Below, in pieces: positions 8,513-17,904 of a stretch of 55,847 nt of DNA; positions within the stretch are counted from its first letter, which is position 1, and the number at the start of each line of letters is the position of its first letter. The position numbers and the translations under genes are program-made. The notes under the pieces are model-generated. The model was given only the letters and a program-made list of their open reading frames with translations. It searched no databases and was not told where the DNA came from. This DNA comes from an uncultured Bacteroidales bacterium. Its GTDB lineage: Bacteria; Bacteroidota; Bacteroidia; Bacteroidales; WCHB1-69. The stretch is taken from contig ONQE01000004.1 in NCBI GenBank assembly GCA_900319925.1, positions 10,343 to 66,189 on the forward strand. The letters are read 5' to 3'.

Positions 8513-8554
8513 GGTTTAAGGGTTATGGGTTAATGTTTAAGGGATATGGGGTAT
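8513..8554. repeat. Heptamer array B3 (GGTTTAA/GGGTTAT, 6 units)
   Basis: Six units in 7-bp phase (GGTTTAA, GGGTTAT, GGGTTAA, TGTTTAA, GGGATAT, GGGGTAT) directly abut the nfnAB start codon (ATG at 8511-8509, minus strand). On the message the array ends TTAAACCAATG, so it occupies the place of the ribosome-binding site. It is inverted relative to the array at the other end of nfnAB. Confidence 0.88.
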
Positions 8555-8565
8555 GGGTTCACACT

Positions 8566-8661
8566 GCACTTCGTGCGTTTTGCCTCTTCGAGGATAGCCC
8601 CACACTGCGGCTTCGCCTTGTGTGGGGTTACTTGCACTTCGTGCGTTTTGCCTCTTCGAGG
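8566..8661. repeat. Duplicated 28-bp hairpin element flanking a CCCCACAC stem-loop
   Basis: An identical 28-bp sequence occurs at 8566-8593 and 8634-8661. Each copy contains two small hairpins, GCAC-TTC-GTGC and CCTC-TTC-GAGG. Between the copies lies a larger stem, CCCCACAC (8598-8605) with GTGTGGGG (8620-8627), enclosing GGC-TTC-GCC. The right copy continues GCTGCTCAAGGAA, closely matching the sequence beside the hairpin at 45013, which suggests a dispersed REP-like family. Confidence 0.85.
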
Positions 8662-8704
8662 CTGCTCAAGGAACTATATTTTTAAATATTAAATGAGTAC
8701 TAAG

Positions 8705-9819
8705 TTATTTAAGAGAGGTGACGAGGGCGTCAGCGAGGGTTTCGAGCTCGGACTTTTGGGTCTCCTTCATCGCGGATTTGAAGGTGACGGCAGGTTCGAG
8801 GACGGTGGTGTTCTTCATCTCGCCGAGGATGGCTTTGACGGCGTTGCCGGAGACGGGCGCCCAAGAGCCGTTCTCGATGACGGTGAAGGTGCGGTTCTGC
8901 AGCAGGTGCGCCTTGATGTCGAGCAGGTAGTTCTCCATCGGGGGATAGAGGCCGCCGTTGTAGGTTGGGGCGACGAGCACGATGTGGCTGCAGCGGAAAG
9001 ACTCCGACACGAGGTAAGAGACATGCGTGGCCGAGACGTCGTACATGCGCACGTTGCGGCAGCCCTTGTCGGCCAGCAGACCGGCCAACACCGTCGCGAC
9101 GGACTCCGTATGGCCGTACATAGAACCGTAGATCACCACCACCTCCTTGTCCTCAGGCTCGTAGCGGCTCCACTTGTCGTATTTCTCGATGAACTTGCCG
9201 AAATCCTGGCGCCAGATGGGGCCGTGGAGCGGGCAGATCATGGCAATGTCGAGCGTGGCGGCCTTCTTGAGGAGATTCTGGACCTGGATACCGTACTTTC
9301 CTACAATATTAGTATAATAGCGGCGGGCTTCGTACATCCATTCGCGGTCGAAGTTGACCTCATCGGCGTAGAGGTTGCCGCCGAGGGCACCGAACGTGCC
9401 GAAGGCGTCGGCGGAGAAGAGCACCTTGTCGGTGGCGTCGTAGGAGACCAGCACCTCGGGCCAGTGCACCATCTGCGCCCCCACGAAGTGGAGGGCATGC
9501 TTGCCGGTACTCAGGACATCCCCTTCCTTGACAATCTGGAACTGGACCTGTTCCGGAATCTCCAGGAACTGCTTCATGAAGCGGGAGGCCTGCTGTAGTC
9601 CAACGCACGCCCGGCCAGCACCGCGTTCAGATTCTCCAAGAACTGTGCGCACACCGCCTGATCGACCGTGTCCAAAAGCACCGTCTTTTCATCGGTGAGG
9701 ACGTAGGAGTTGTAGGATGTGCCGCTCGGGATAGGCATCATGTTCTCAAAAAGAGCCAATCTTCTGTCGGACGCGCCGACGTACCATAAATCACTCGAAA
9801 TTTGTCTTGACGTATTCAT
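8705..9819 (-). pseudogene. Flavodiiron protein (FprA-type) disrupted by an internal deletion and frameshift
   Basis: Two minus-strand frames together make one flavodiiron protein (O2 or NO reductase, cytosolic, usually rubredoxin-linked). The first, 9819 to about 9596, starts MNTSRQISSDLWYVGASDRR and covers the start of the metallo-beta-lactamase domain up to ALDY. The second, from about 9588 to 8705, resumes at SRFMKQFLEIPEQVQF and contains the ligand motifs VHWPEV, FSADAFG and CPLHGP and an intact flavodoxin domain (YGSMYGHTES). The part between, by family comparison about 35-40 residues including the HxExDH iron-ligand motif, is absent, and the frames do not match. No ribosomal frameshift could restore it. 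A promoter (9876-9883) is still present. The gene is either a genuine pseudogene or an assembly error. Confidence 0.85.
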
Positions 9820-9875
9820 AAATCAGGTTAACTGTTTGTACTATACATATTTTCCTCGGTCAAAAAACCGAAGCG

Positions 9876-9883
9876 CAAAAATA
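9876..9883 (-). promoter_or_regulatory. Promoter -7 element of the flavodiiron gene
   Basis: Minus-strand TATTTTTG, followed by CGC, matches the TAnnTTTG consensus 57 bases upstream of the start codon. Confidence 0.65.
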
Positions 9884-9952
9884 CAAAAAACCATATTACG
9901 AGAATAAAATTTAAAAAGCAAATTGAAAGTGGGAATGGATTTATTTTTTTTG

Positions 9953-9960
9953 TATTTTTG
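9953..9960 (+). promoter_or_regulatory. Promoter -7 element of the C10 protease gene
   Basis: TATTTTTG followed by CGGGC matches the Bacteroidetes consensus, 48 bases before the start codon. Confidence 0.75.
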
Positions 9961-10008
9961 CGGGCTATATTATTAATTGGAATAATTGTAAATAAAATTC
10001 AATAGTCT

Positions 10009-12288
10009 ATGAAAAGATTTACCCTGTTAGCATCGTTACTGATGTTCGTGTTCATGACCCAAGCGGTGAACGTTGTTCCCGTGGGAGATGCCATGCAGGC
10101 ATCGAAGAACTTCCTTGCCGAGCGCGTTGGCGCTGCAAAAGCCAGCCAAATGGAGCTGACTTTGGCAAGCACCGAGTATTCCGCCGATGGCACGCCGCTG
10201 ACCTACCGCTTCAGCGTGGGCGACAAAGGTTTCATCATTGTCTCCGCCACTGAGCTGGCCGACCCCGTGCTCGCCTATTCCTTGGAGAGCAACTTCCAGG
10301 CAGGTGCCGGTGCTGATCTCTACGTGGAGAATTACGCCAAGGGTGTCGATTTCCTGATGGCGAACCCCTCCGCTGCCCAACCTAACCGCAATTCTTGGGC
10401 GCACTACTTGACTTCCGACTTCAGACCCTACACCTCGGCGAAGGGCAATCCCTGTGTGGAGCCGCTGGTGACCACCCGCTGGACCCAGGAGCAGTACTAC
10501 AACACCAAGTGCCCCTACAACCCGCTGAACTCCTACAACGACGACTATCACACCCCCGTGGGCTGCGTCGCGTTGACCATGGCCAACATCCTCTATTACT
10601 ATCGCTACCCCGAGCACGGCTACGGCATTGTCACCTACATCCCCAAGGAATACGACGATGACGGCCAGTTGATTTACACCTATCCGATGCAGACTGTGAA
10701 CTACAGCCAAGCGACCTACGACTATGACGCCATGGCCAATTCACTGAGCGCCTACGACGGCGAGCTTGCCAAACTGATCTACCATTGCGGTGTCTCCGTC
10801 CGCATGGGCTACGGCCACGACGGTTCCGGCTCCCAGTCGGAATACGCCATGTCGGCTCTGCAAGACCACTATTTCTTTGGCGACAACGCCCAGTTCCGTT
10901 CCGTGAGCGATATGACGGCCAGCGAATGGGTGGAGACGGCAAAAGCCGAGCTTGACGCCCACCGCCCGCTCTTCTTCTCCGGCAGAAGCGCTTCCGCCGG
11001 CGGCCACGCCTGGATCGTCGATGGCTACACCACCATCAACAACGCCACCTACTTCCACGTCAACTGGGGTTGGGCTGGCAGCAACAACGGCTACTACAAG
11101 ATCGACAACATGCGCACCTCCGGCTACGGCAACTTCAACGAGGAGGGCTCCAACACCATGATGACCTTCCTGATGCCCGACAGCGCCGCCATCGTGAAAC
11201 CCGCTGAGAGCTTCAAACGCGTCACCGCCGCCTTCGGTACCATCAGCGACGGCGCCGGCAATATGAAATACGCCCAGAACTCCAACCGCAGATGGGTGAT
11301 CTCCAGCCCCAATGCCACGGCCTACAAACTCGAGTTCTCCAAACTGAAAGTGAAAAACGGCGACAAGGTCATCATCTACAACGGCGGCACCGAAGCCTCC
11401 GGCATCAGACAACAATACAGCGGCAACTATCTCATGGCCGCCTGCAATGACTACACGAACTTCAACGACAGCAGCAGCGTCCATGGTGAATACACCGGCG
11501 AACAACTCCCGGCTTCCATCACCATCAACGCCGACAGCGTGCTCGTGGTCTTCACCTCCACCGCCAACTCCGAGACCGACTACGGCTTCGTGCTCAGCTA
11601 CCAAGTGACCAACTTCGACGAACAAGCCTGCACCGACAAGACCTACACCGACGGTTACGCCGTGCTGACCGACAAGCCCAACAATGCTGTCTCCAACGAG
11701 CCGTACCGCAACCACAACGTCTGCGAATACACCTTGACCCTGCGCTTCACGAACCAACTGGTTTGCGCTTTCAAGAAATTCGACCTCGGACAAGGCGACT
11801 TCGTGGATATCTACAACCAGGAAGGTATCTCTTCCACCTCCAAGAAGCTGCTCGCCCACTTCGACGCCGACAACCGGCCGACTCAGGTTTACACGTACGA
11901 TGTGCCGACCTTCAACTTCCAAGGTTCTCCCAACACCTCCCGCTTCATCATCCGCTTCGCCAGCGACAACAAGGACCAAGGCACTGGTTTCGAATTTGAA
12001 TACTATGCCATGAACACCGGTATCGGCGAGTTTGACAACGTCGAGGTGAGCGTCTATCCGAACCCCGCCAGCAACTACGTCAACGTGGAAGTGCTCTCCG
12101 ACGAGGCTCAGCAGTTCACGGCCACCGTGGTTGACATGATGGGCAAGACGGTCTATACCGACCAGTTCGGCCACAACGGCGGCGACCAAATCTACACGAT
12201 TCCCGTGACCTCCCTCTCCAAGGGCGTCTATTTCCTCCACCTGAACAGCGCCAACGGCAGCCACGTTCAGAAATTCATCGTGGAGTAA
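10009..12288 (+). CDS. C10 (streptopain-like) cysteine protease with type IX sorting domain
   Basis: This is a 759-residue secreted protease. A signal peptide (MKRFTLLASLLMFVFMTQAV) is followed by a Spi-type propeptide (about 20-140) and a papain-like C10 catalytic domain. Catalytic residues are visible: Cys186 in TPVGCVALTMAN, His333 in GGHAWIVDGY, and the supporting Asn352 in FHVNWGWAG. Residues from about 400 to 670 contain two CUB-like beta domains (each with FVDIYN- or KVIIYNGG-like strands). The last 80 residues (SVYPNPASNYVNVEV to GVYFLHLNSANGSHVQKFIVE) form a type A sorting domain that directs passage through the type IX system and surface attachment. The family includes streptopain and periodontain, which degrade host or dietary protein. 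Both a promoter and a terminator frame it as a single-gene unit. Confidence 0.94.
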   Translation: MKRFTLLASLLMFVFMTQAVNVVPVGDAMQASKNFLAERVGAAKASQMELTLASTEYSADGTPLTYRFSVGDKGFIIVSATELADPVLAYSLESNFQAGAGADLYVENYAKGVDFLMANPSAAQPNRNSWAHYLTSDFRPYTSAKGNPCVEPLVTTRWTQEQYYNTKCPYNPLNSYNDDYHTPVGCVALTMANILYYYRYPEHGYGIVTYIPKEYDDDGQLIYTYPMQTVNYSQATYDYDAMANSLSAYDGELAKLIYHCGVSVRMGYGHDGSGSQSEYAMSALQDHYFFGDNAQFRSVSDMTASEWVETAKAELDAHRPLFFSGRSASAGGHAWIVDGYTTINNATYFHVNWGWAGSNNGYYKIDNMRTSGYGNFNEEGSNTMMTFLMPDSAAIVKPAESFKRVTAAFGTISDGAGNMKYAQNSNRRWVISSPNATAYKLEFSKLKVKNGDKVIIYNGGTEASGIRQQYSGNYLMAACNDYTNFNDSSSVHGEYTGEQLPASITINADSVLVVFTSTANSETDYGFVLSYQVTNFDEQACTDKTYTDGYAVLTDKPNNAVSNEPYRNHNVCEYTLTLRFTNQLVCAFKKFDLGQGDFVDIYNQEGISSTSKKLLAHFDADNRPTQVYTYDVPTFNFQGSPNTSRFIIRFASDNKDQGTGFEFEYYAMNTGIGEFDNVEVSVYPNPASNYVNVEVLSDEAQQFTATVVDMMGKTVYTDQFGHNGGDQIYTIPVTSLSKGVYFLHLNSANGSHVQKFIVE

Positions 12289-12312
12289 AAGAACGATTGA
12301 GTATATATACAA

Positions 12313-12345
12313 GAAAGGCGGTCTTTGCAGGCCGCCTTTCTTTTT
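12313..12345 (+). terminator. Rho-independent terminator of the C10 protease gene
   Basis: Stem GAAAGGCGG (12313-12321) pairs with CCGCCTTTC (12332-12340), followed by five T residues. Confidence 0.95.
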
Positions 12346-12396
12346 GTTCCGAATAGAAACGGAAACGAACCCGTTTCTATACGCTATACAATGTTG

Positions 12397-12555
12397 TTAT
12401 TGCTTGGAGAAGTTGGATTTGTCCACGCCGCAAAGCGGGCAGCTCCAGTTGTAGGGGAGATCTTCAAACGCGGTGCCCGGAGCGATGCCATTGTCGGGAT
12501 CGCCAACCTCGGGGTCATAGACATAACCGCACATGTCGCAAACGTATTTTTCCAT
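12397..12555 (-). CDS. Rubredoxin
   Basis: This short minus-strand gene encodes 52 residues, the usual rubredoxin size. It holds the two knuckles that bind a single iron, [13 protein letters not shown] near the N-terminus and [11 protein letters not shown] near the C-terminus, with the conserved aromatic and PGTAFEDLP segment between. Rubredoxins are small cytosolic one-electron carriers, often donating to flavodiiron proteins or rubrerythrin in anaerobes. The only candidate partner in the window, the flavodiiron gene 2.6 kb away, is broken, so the partner may lie elsewhere. The gene follows gapA in the same direction, beyond a heptamer hairpin. Confidence 0.96.
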   Translation of the reverse strand: MEKYVCDMCGYVYDPEVGDPDNGIAPGTAFEDLPYNWSCPLCGVDKSNFSKQ

Positions 12556-12591
12556 ATTATTATAATTTATGAAGTGAGGAGTCTAAAATTT

Positions 12592-12648
12592 GCAGTTAGT
12601 AGTTAGCCGTTGGCGTTAACTGCTAACTACTAACTGTTAACTGCTAAC

Positions 12649-12651
<3 letters not shown>
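12592..12651. repeat. Heptamer array A3 with inverted arms
   Basis: Units GCAGTTA and GTAGTTA (12592-12605) are followed by a degenerate centre and then by TAACTGC, TAACTAC, TAACTGT, TAACTGC and TAACTTA (12617-12651). The two parts are in opposite orientation, so 13 bases at 12593-12605 pair with 12624-12636. The final unit contains the gapA stop codon (TAA, minus strand, 12649-12651). On the gapA message it would form a 3' hairpin followed by a moderately U-rich tract. Confidence 0.85.
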
Positions 12652-13686
<1,035 letters not shown>

Positions 13687-13698
13687 TCAAAAAACGGG

Positions 13699-13706
13699 CA
13701 AAGATA
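13699..13706 (-). promoter_or_regulatory. Promoter -7 element of gapA
   Basis: Minus-strand TATCTTTG followed by CCCG matches the TAnnTTTG consensus, 37 bases before the gapA start. Confidence 0.75.
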
Positions 13707-13787
13707 CATTTTTTTTTGGTTACGCGGTTTATTTGAGCGACTGCATCCAAAAAGTCATCTTGGTCATTCCGATACGGTTAAAAAACG

Positions 13788-13795
13788 TATTTTTG
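13788..13795 (+). promoter_or_regulatory. Promoter -7 element of the RND efflux operon
   Basis: TATTTTTG followed by CCGAG. Transcription should begin close to 13802, which makes the ATG at 13801 unusable and supports the start at 13816 for the adaptor gene. Confidence 0.7.
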
Positions 13796-13815
13796 CCGAG
13801 ATGAATTTTAGTACG

Positions 13816-14859
13816 ATGAATAAGTGTTTCTACCCTCTTATTATATTGATATTGTTGACTTTAACAATGGTCGGCTGCGGCAGAAAAGCCTCTAAAAAAC
13901 AGCAATTCGATCCGACTATTCCTGTGACCGTTCAGGTTGTGGGGGATTCCAATGAGGTGGACTCCCGCAATTATGTGGGTACGGTGCGCAGCGAACGGCA
14001 GGTTTCGCTCTCGTTTCCGTTAGGAGGCACCCTGACAGCCGTCTATGTGCATAACGGACAGCGGGTGCGCAAAGGAACCCTCATTGCCAAAGTCGATGAG
14101 ACGGCGGCCAAGAGCCTCCACGAGACAGCTATGGCCACGCTTCGGCAGGCGGAGGACGGCTACCGGAGGCTGAAACAGGTCCACGACGGAGAGGGTATCA
14201 GCGATGTGCGCTGGGTGCAGATGGAAACCGACCTCGAGAAGGCCCGGCAGTCCGAGATTTCTGCACGAAAGCATTTGAACGACTGTACGTTGTACGCTTC
14301 CCAAGATGGGGTTATCAGCATGGGCAACCACGTTATCGGCGAACAGTTGAACCCATTGGATGCCGTCTGCCAAATTGTGGATATGAACAGTCTGATGGTC
14401 GAGTTTTCCGTGCCCGAGAAAGAGGTCGGACAGATTGAAATCGGGTCCACGGCTACAGCCACGATTCCCGCTCTCGACGATTCGAAGTGCAGGCTCACCG
14501 TATTCGACAAGTCTTTTCTGTCCAATCCTTTAGGCCATTCCTACAATATCAAGGCCAGAATGTCATCAGACATAAAGGACGTGCTGCCCGGCATGGTGGT
14601 GAAAATCAATCTCGCGCTGCGGAGTTCCGCCAGTCCAGGCATTGTGGTCCCCTCCTCGTGCGTGCAGACCATGGCTGACGGTATGGCCGTCTGGGTGATC
14701 CGCGGCGGGAAGTCCTACCGCCAGAAAATCGAGGTAAGCGAGTTCATCGAGAACGGCGTTTTGGTGACGGACGGACTGGGACACGGAGACACCATCGTCA
14801 CGAAAGGCTACCAAAAACTCTACAACGGGGCGAAAGTGTCCTATAACATCGGACAATAA
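13816..14859 (+). CDS. RND efflux periplasmic adaptor subunit (membrane fusion lipoprotein)
   Basis: The frame is open further upstream, but the promoter at 13788-13795 and the lipoprotein signal point to the ATG at 13816, giving 347 residues. MNKCFYPLIILILLTLTMVG ends in a lipobox-like TMVGC, so the mature protein is probably lipid-anchored in the periplasm. The biotinyl-lipoyl-like half motifs (GTLTAVYVHNGQRVRKGTLIAKVD and the later LYASQDGVISMGNHVIGEQL), a central helical hairpin and a C-terminal beta-barrel follow the HlyD/AcrA pattern. It would bridge the inner-membrane permease and the TolC-like channel encoded next. The permease gene starts ten bases downstream. The adaptor looks intact although its permease is not. 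Confidence 0.9.
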   Translation: MNKCFYPLIILILLTLTMVGCGRKASKKQQFDPTIPVTVQVVGDSNEVDSRNYVGTVRSERQVSLSFPLGGTLTAVYVHNGQRVRKGTLIAKVDETAAKSLHETAMATLRQAEDGYRRLKQVHDGEGISDVRWVQMETDLEKARQSEISARKHLNDCTLYASQDGVISMGNHVIGEQLNPLDAVCQIVDMNSLMVEFSVPEKEVGQIEIGSTATATIPALDDSKCRLTVFDKSFLSNPLGHSYNIKARMSSDIKDVLPGMVVKINLALRSSASPGIVVPSSCVQTMADGMAVWVIRGGKSYRQKIEVSEFIENGVLVTDGLGHGDTIVTKGYQKLYNGAKVSYNIGQ

Positions 14860-14869
14860 CCGGGTGGCC

Positions 14870-17800
14870 ATGGCGAAGAAGAGAAATTTGGTGGAAGCGG
14901 CCATGAGGAACAACAATCTGGTGTTCTTCTTCATGTCCGTCATTGTGATTTTCGGTTTCATAGCGCTGCCACAACTCAACAAGAACGAGTTTCCGGACGT
15001 GACCGACCTGGTCGCGCATCCGGCAGGGACTGGTGCTGTTCCAGCAGACCGACCTGCCGCAGGGGGTGCTGGCCACGGCTGTGCTCGACGATTTCGGGAA
15101 CGCCTCCTCGCTGCTGTTGGCCATCGAAAGCGACCAGCGATCGTCACGGGAGTTGCGCGAATTTGCCGACAGGTTGGCCGAACGGCTACGCACTATCTCC
15201 ACGATGGGCAACATCAAGATCGTGGGTGAACAAAAAGAGGAGATTGCCATCTATATGGACCCCACACGAATGACGCAGTATGCCGTGTCGCCCTCCATGA
15301 TCACCGCCGAACTGGCCGCGCACAGCCTACGCACCATCACAGGCTCGGTCGACAACGACGACGGAAACGCGGTCATCCACGTGAACGTTCCCTACGAAAA
15401 TATTTACGAACTCTCGGAACTTATCGTGTTTGCCGAACCCGTGACCGGACAGGTAATCCGACTGCGTGACGTCGCTCGGTTGGAACGCCGCTACCAGGAG
15501 GACTCCAAATACATCCAATATTCCGACCAATCGGTCAACGACAACCATTGCCTCATGTTCTCCATGGAGATGCGCCCGGGCAACAATATCGTCTCTTTCG
15601 GCAACGAAGTCAACAAGGTGATCGACGCTTTCCTGAAGACCGCCCCGCCCGACATCCGCGTACACCGCATCACCGACCAACCCGTGGTGGTCAACAAATC
15701 GGTGCTTTCATTCCTGAAAGATCTTGTGGAGGCTGTCGTCATCGTGATTTTAGTGATGCTCTTCCTCTTCCCGCTACGCACGGCATTGGTCTCCTCCACC
15801 TCGGTGCCAGTCTGCATTGCCGCGACGTGGGCCATCATGTATTTGTTGGGTATCGAATTGAATACCGTGACCTTGGCGGCATTGATCGTGGTGCTCGGTA
15901 TGATTGTGGATGACTCCGTGGTGGTGATTGACGGCTATACGGACCTGCTGAATGAAGGGTACTCGCGATGGTATTCGGCGGCGGTCTCCACCCGGAACCT
16001 CATGACCTCCATGCTCATCGCCACCTGCTCCGTGTCGTTCATGTTCTTCCCGATGCTGAAACTGCTTCAGGGCACCAATATGGGCGATTTCGTGAAACTG
16101 TTCCCGTGGACCATCTTTATCGCCTTGTCGTGCAGCTTCCTGTATGCCATCTTGGTGATTCCATTCCTGTCGGCAAGGGTCATCAAACGGTCCAATCCCG
16201 GCCATCAGTCCCGCTTGGAGAAGATTCAATCCGGTTTCTTCGACACGCTGCAGCGGGGCTACAAACATCTGCTCGACCTCTGTTTCCGTCATAAATGGGC
16301 GACCATTGGGGTGGCGTTGCTGTTCGTGCTGCTGGGCATTTTCCTCTTCACGCGCATCAACGTGCAGATGCTGCCGAAGGCCGAACGCGACAGCTTCGCC
16401 GTGGAGATCCACCTCGCCTCGGGCAGTTCGCTGGAGGAGACCTCCCAAGTCGCCGATTCGCTCACGAGGATTTTGCAGGCTGACCCGCGGGTGCGCTCCG
16501 TGACCGCGTTCATCGGAATGGCGTCGCCGCGATTCCATATCACCTACGCACCTATGGCCGTGCCGACAGACGCCTACGCACAATTCATCGTGATCACCCG
16601 TTCGGAAAAGGCCACCAAGGAGATGATGAACGAGTACCCCCACCGTTATGAAAACTATTTCCCGCAGGCACAGATCCGTTTCAAACAGATGGACTACCAG
16701 GTGGTTAACGCTCCCGTGGAGTACTACATCTCTGGCGACAGCTACAGTCAGATTTCACCGTTGCGCGACTCCATCATCGCCATCATGAAACAGGATCCGG
16801 ATCTCTGTTTCGTGCATTCCGACTATGACGAGACGGAGGAGATTGTGGAAGTGGATTTGAACGTTGACGAAGCCAACCGCTTGGGCGTGACTCAAGCGCA
16901 ACTCTCTGTTTACCTGGCAGGTGCCTTGTCGGGCAACAACTTGGTTTCCCTGTGGGAGAAAGATTACAACCTGCCGACAAAAATCTATACGGAAGGCGTC
17001 CACAATATCAATTACGAAGAACTTGGCGACTTGCTGGTGCCCACCGCGCATCCCGGCACGTGGGTGCCGTTGCGGCAAGTGGCCTCGCTGCGGCCGTCGT
17101 TCAGCCACGACAACCTCACCCATCGCAACGGCCGTCGTTGTATCACGGTGATGGCCGACGTGATGCCCGGGGCAAGCCAGCTCAAACAATTCAAGAAGAT
17201 TGGCAAGTACATCGAAACCCTTGATCTTCCGGAGAATGTCACCATCGATGAGGGCGGCTCCATGGCCGTCACGAAGGATACCATGCCGTCGTTGATCAAC
17301 TCCGTCATTGCGGCCATCGCGGTCATGTTCATCGTGCTGATCATCCACTACGGAAAAATCGGCATCTCCATCCTGTCCATTTCCGTGTCGGTTTTATGTA
17401 TTTTTGGAGCCACCTTCGGGCTGTGGCTCTTCGGACAGGATCTGTCGGTGACCGCCATGCTGGGCATCATCTCCTTGATCGGCATTATCGTGCGGAATGC
17501 CATCATCATGTACGACCATGCCGGAGAGCTGTTGGAGAAAGGGCATCTCTCGGTTCAGGAGGCCGCCTACGAGACCGGATTGCGGCGCATGCGTCCCATA
17601 TTCCTCACTTCCGCCACCACGGCACTCGGCGTTGTCCCGATGATTATCGCCAAAACGCTTCTCTGGGAACCGATGGGCGTGGTGATATGCTTCGGCACCC
17701 TCCTCACCTTCCCGCTGGTGGTGACCGTGCTGCCCGTGGCCTACTGCCTCGCTTTCGATGCAGGCGAACGGGATAAGCAAAGACGTGACAAAATTAACAA

Positions 17801-17873
17801 ACGCTTCATCAAGCGATTGGACAACAGAGATGCACGAAATGCGAGCAAGAATGCGGGAGAGGTAAAGATCTGA
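14870..17873 (+). pseudogene. RND efflux permease disrupted by an internal deletion and frameshift
   Basis: The start at 14870 encodes MAKKRNLVEAAMRNNNL, a first transmembrane helix and NKNEFPDVT, a normal RND N-terminus. At about 15003-15008 the correct reading jumps to another frame, which continues WSRIRQGLVLFQQTDLPQGV and stays open to 17873. By family comparison about 65 residues of the first porter subdomain are missing between the two parts, and the missing length is not a multiple of three. The rest is well preserved, including the helix-4 proton-relay motif GMIVDDSVVVIDGY and 11 further helices. An internal GTG at 15033 could start a 946-residue product lacking helix 1, but such a protein would probably not work. 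The stop overlaps an octamer repeat leading into tolC. Confidence 0.85.
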
Positions 17874-17904
17874 TGAAACGATGAAACGATAAAGCGATGA
17901 AAAG
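17871..17904. repeat. Octamer repeat joining the permease stop to the tolC start
   Basis: After the TGA stop (17871-17873) come ATGAAACG (17873), ATGAAACG (17881), ATAAAGCG (17889) and ATGAAAAG (17897). The last copy is the start of the TolC gene. The first two copies each read Met-Lys-Arg-stop, which repeats the true N-terminus MKR. Confidence 0.85.

Noticed and set aside
8693-9598. A 301-codon plus-strand open frame over the flavodiiron gene
   Set aside because: It is antisense to a recognisable flavodoxin and metallo-beta-lactamase sequence and its own translation resembles no protein.
9574-9652. Programmed frameshift or two separate genes in the flavodiiron region
   Set aside because: The iron-ligand segment is absent from the DNA in all frames, and neither half is a complete known protein.
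10741-12312. A 523-codon open frame on the minus strand opposite the C10 protease
   Set aside because: Its peptide is low in complexity (Val, Gly, Ala, His rich), matches no family, and is the antisense of a protein with clear catalytic residues; GC-rich third positions keep the opposite strand open.
14990-15040. Programmed ribosomal frameshift in the RND permease
   Set aside because: A frameshift cannot supply the roughly 65 residues that are missing from the coding DNA; no slippery heptamer is seen at the junction.
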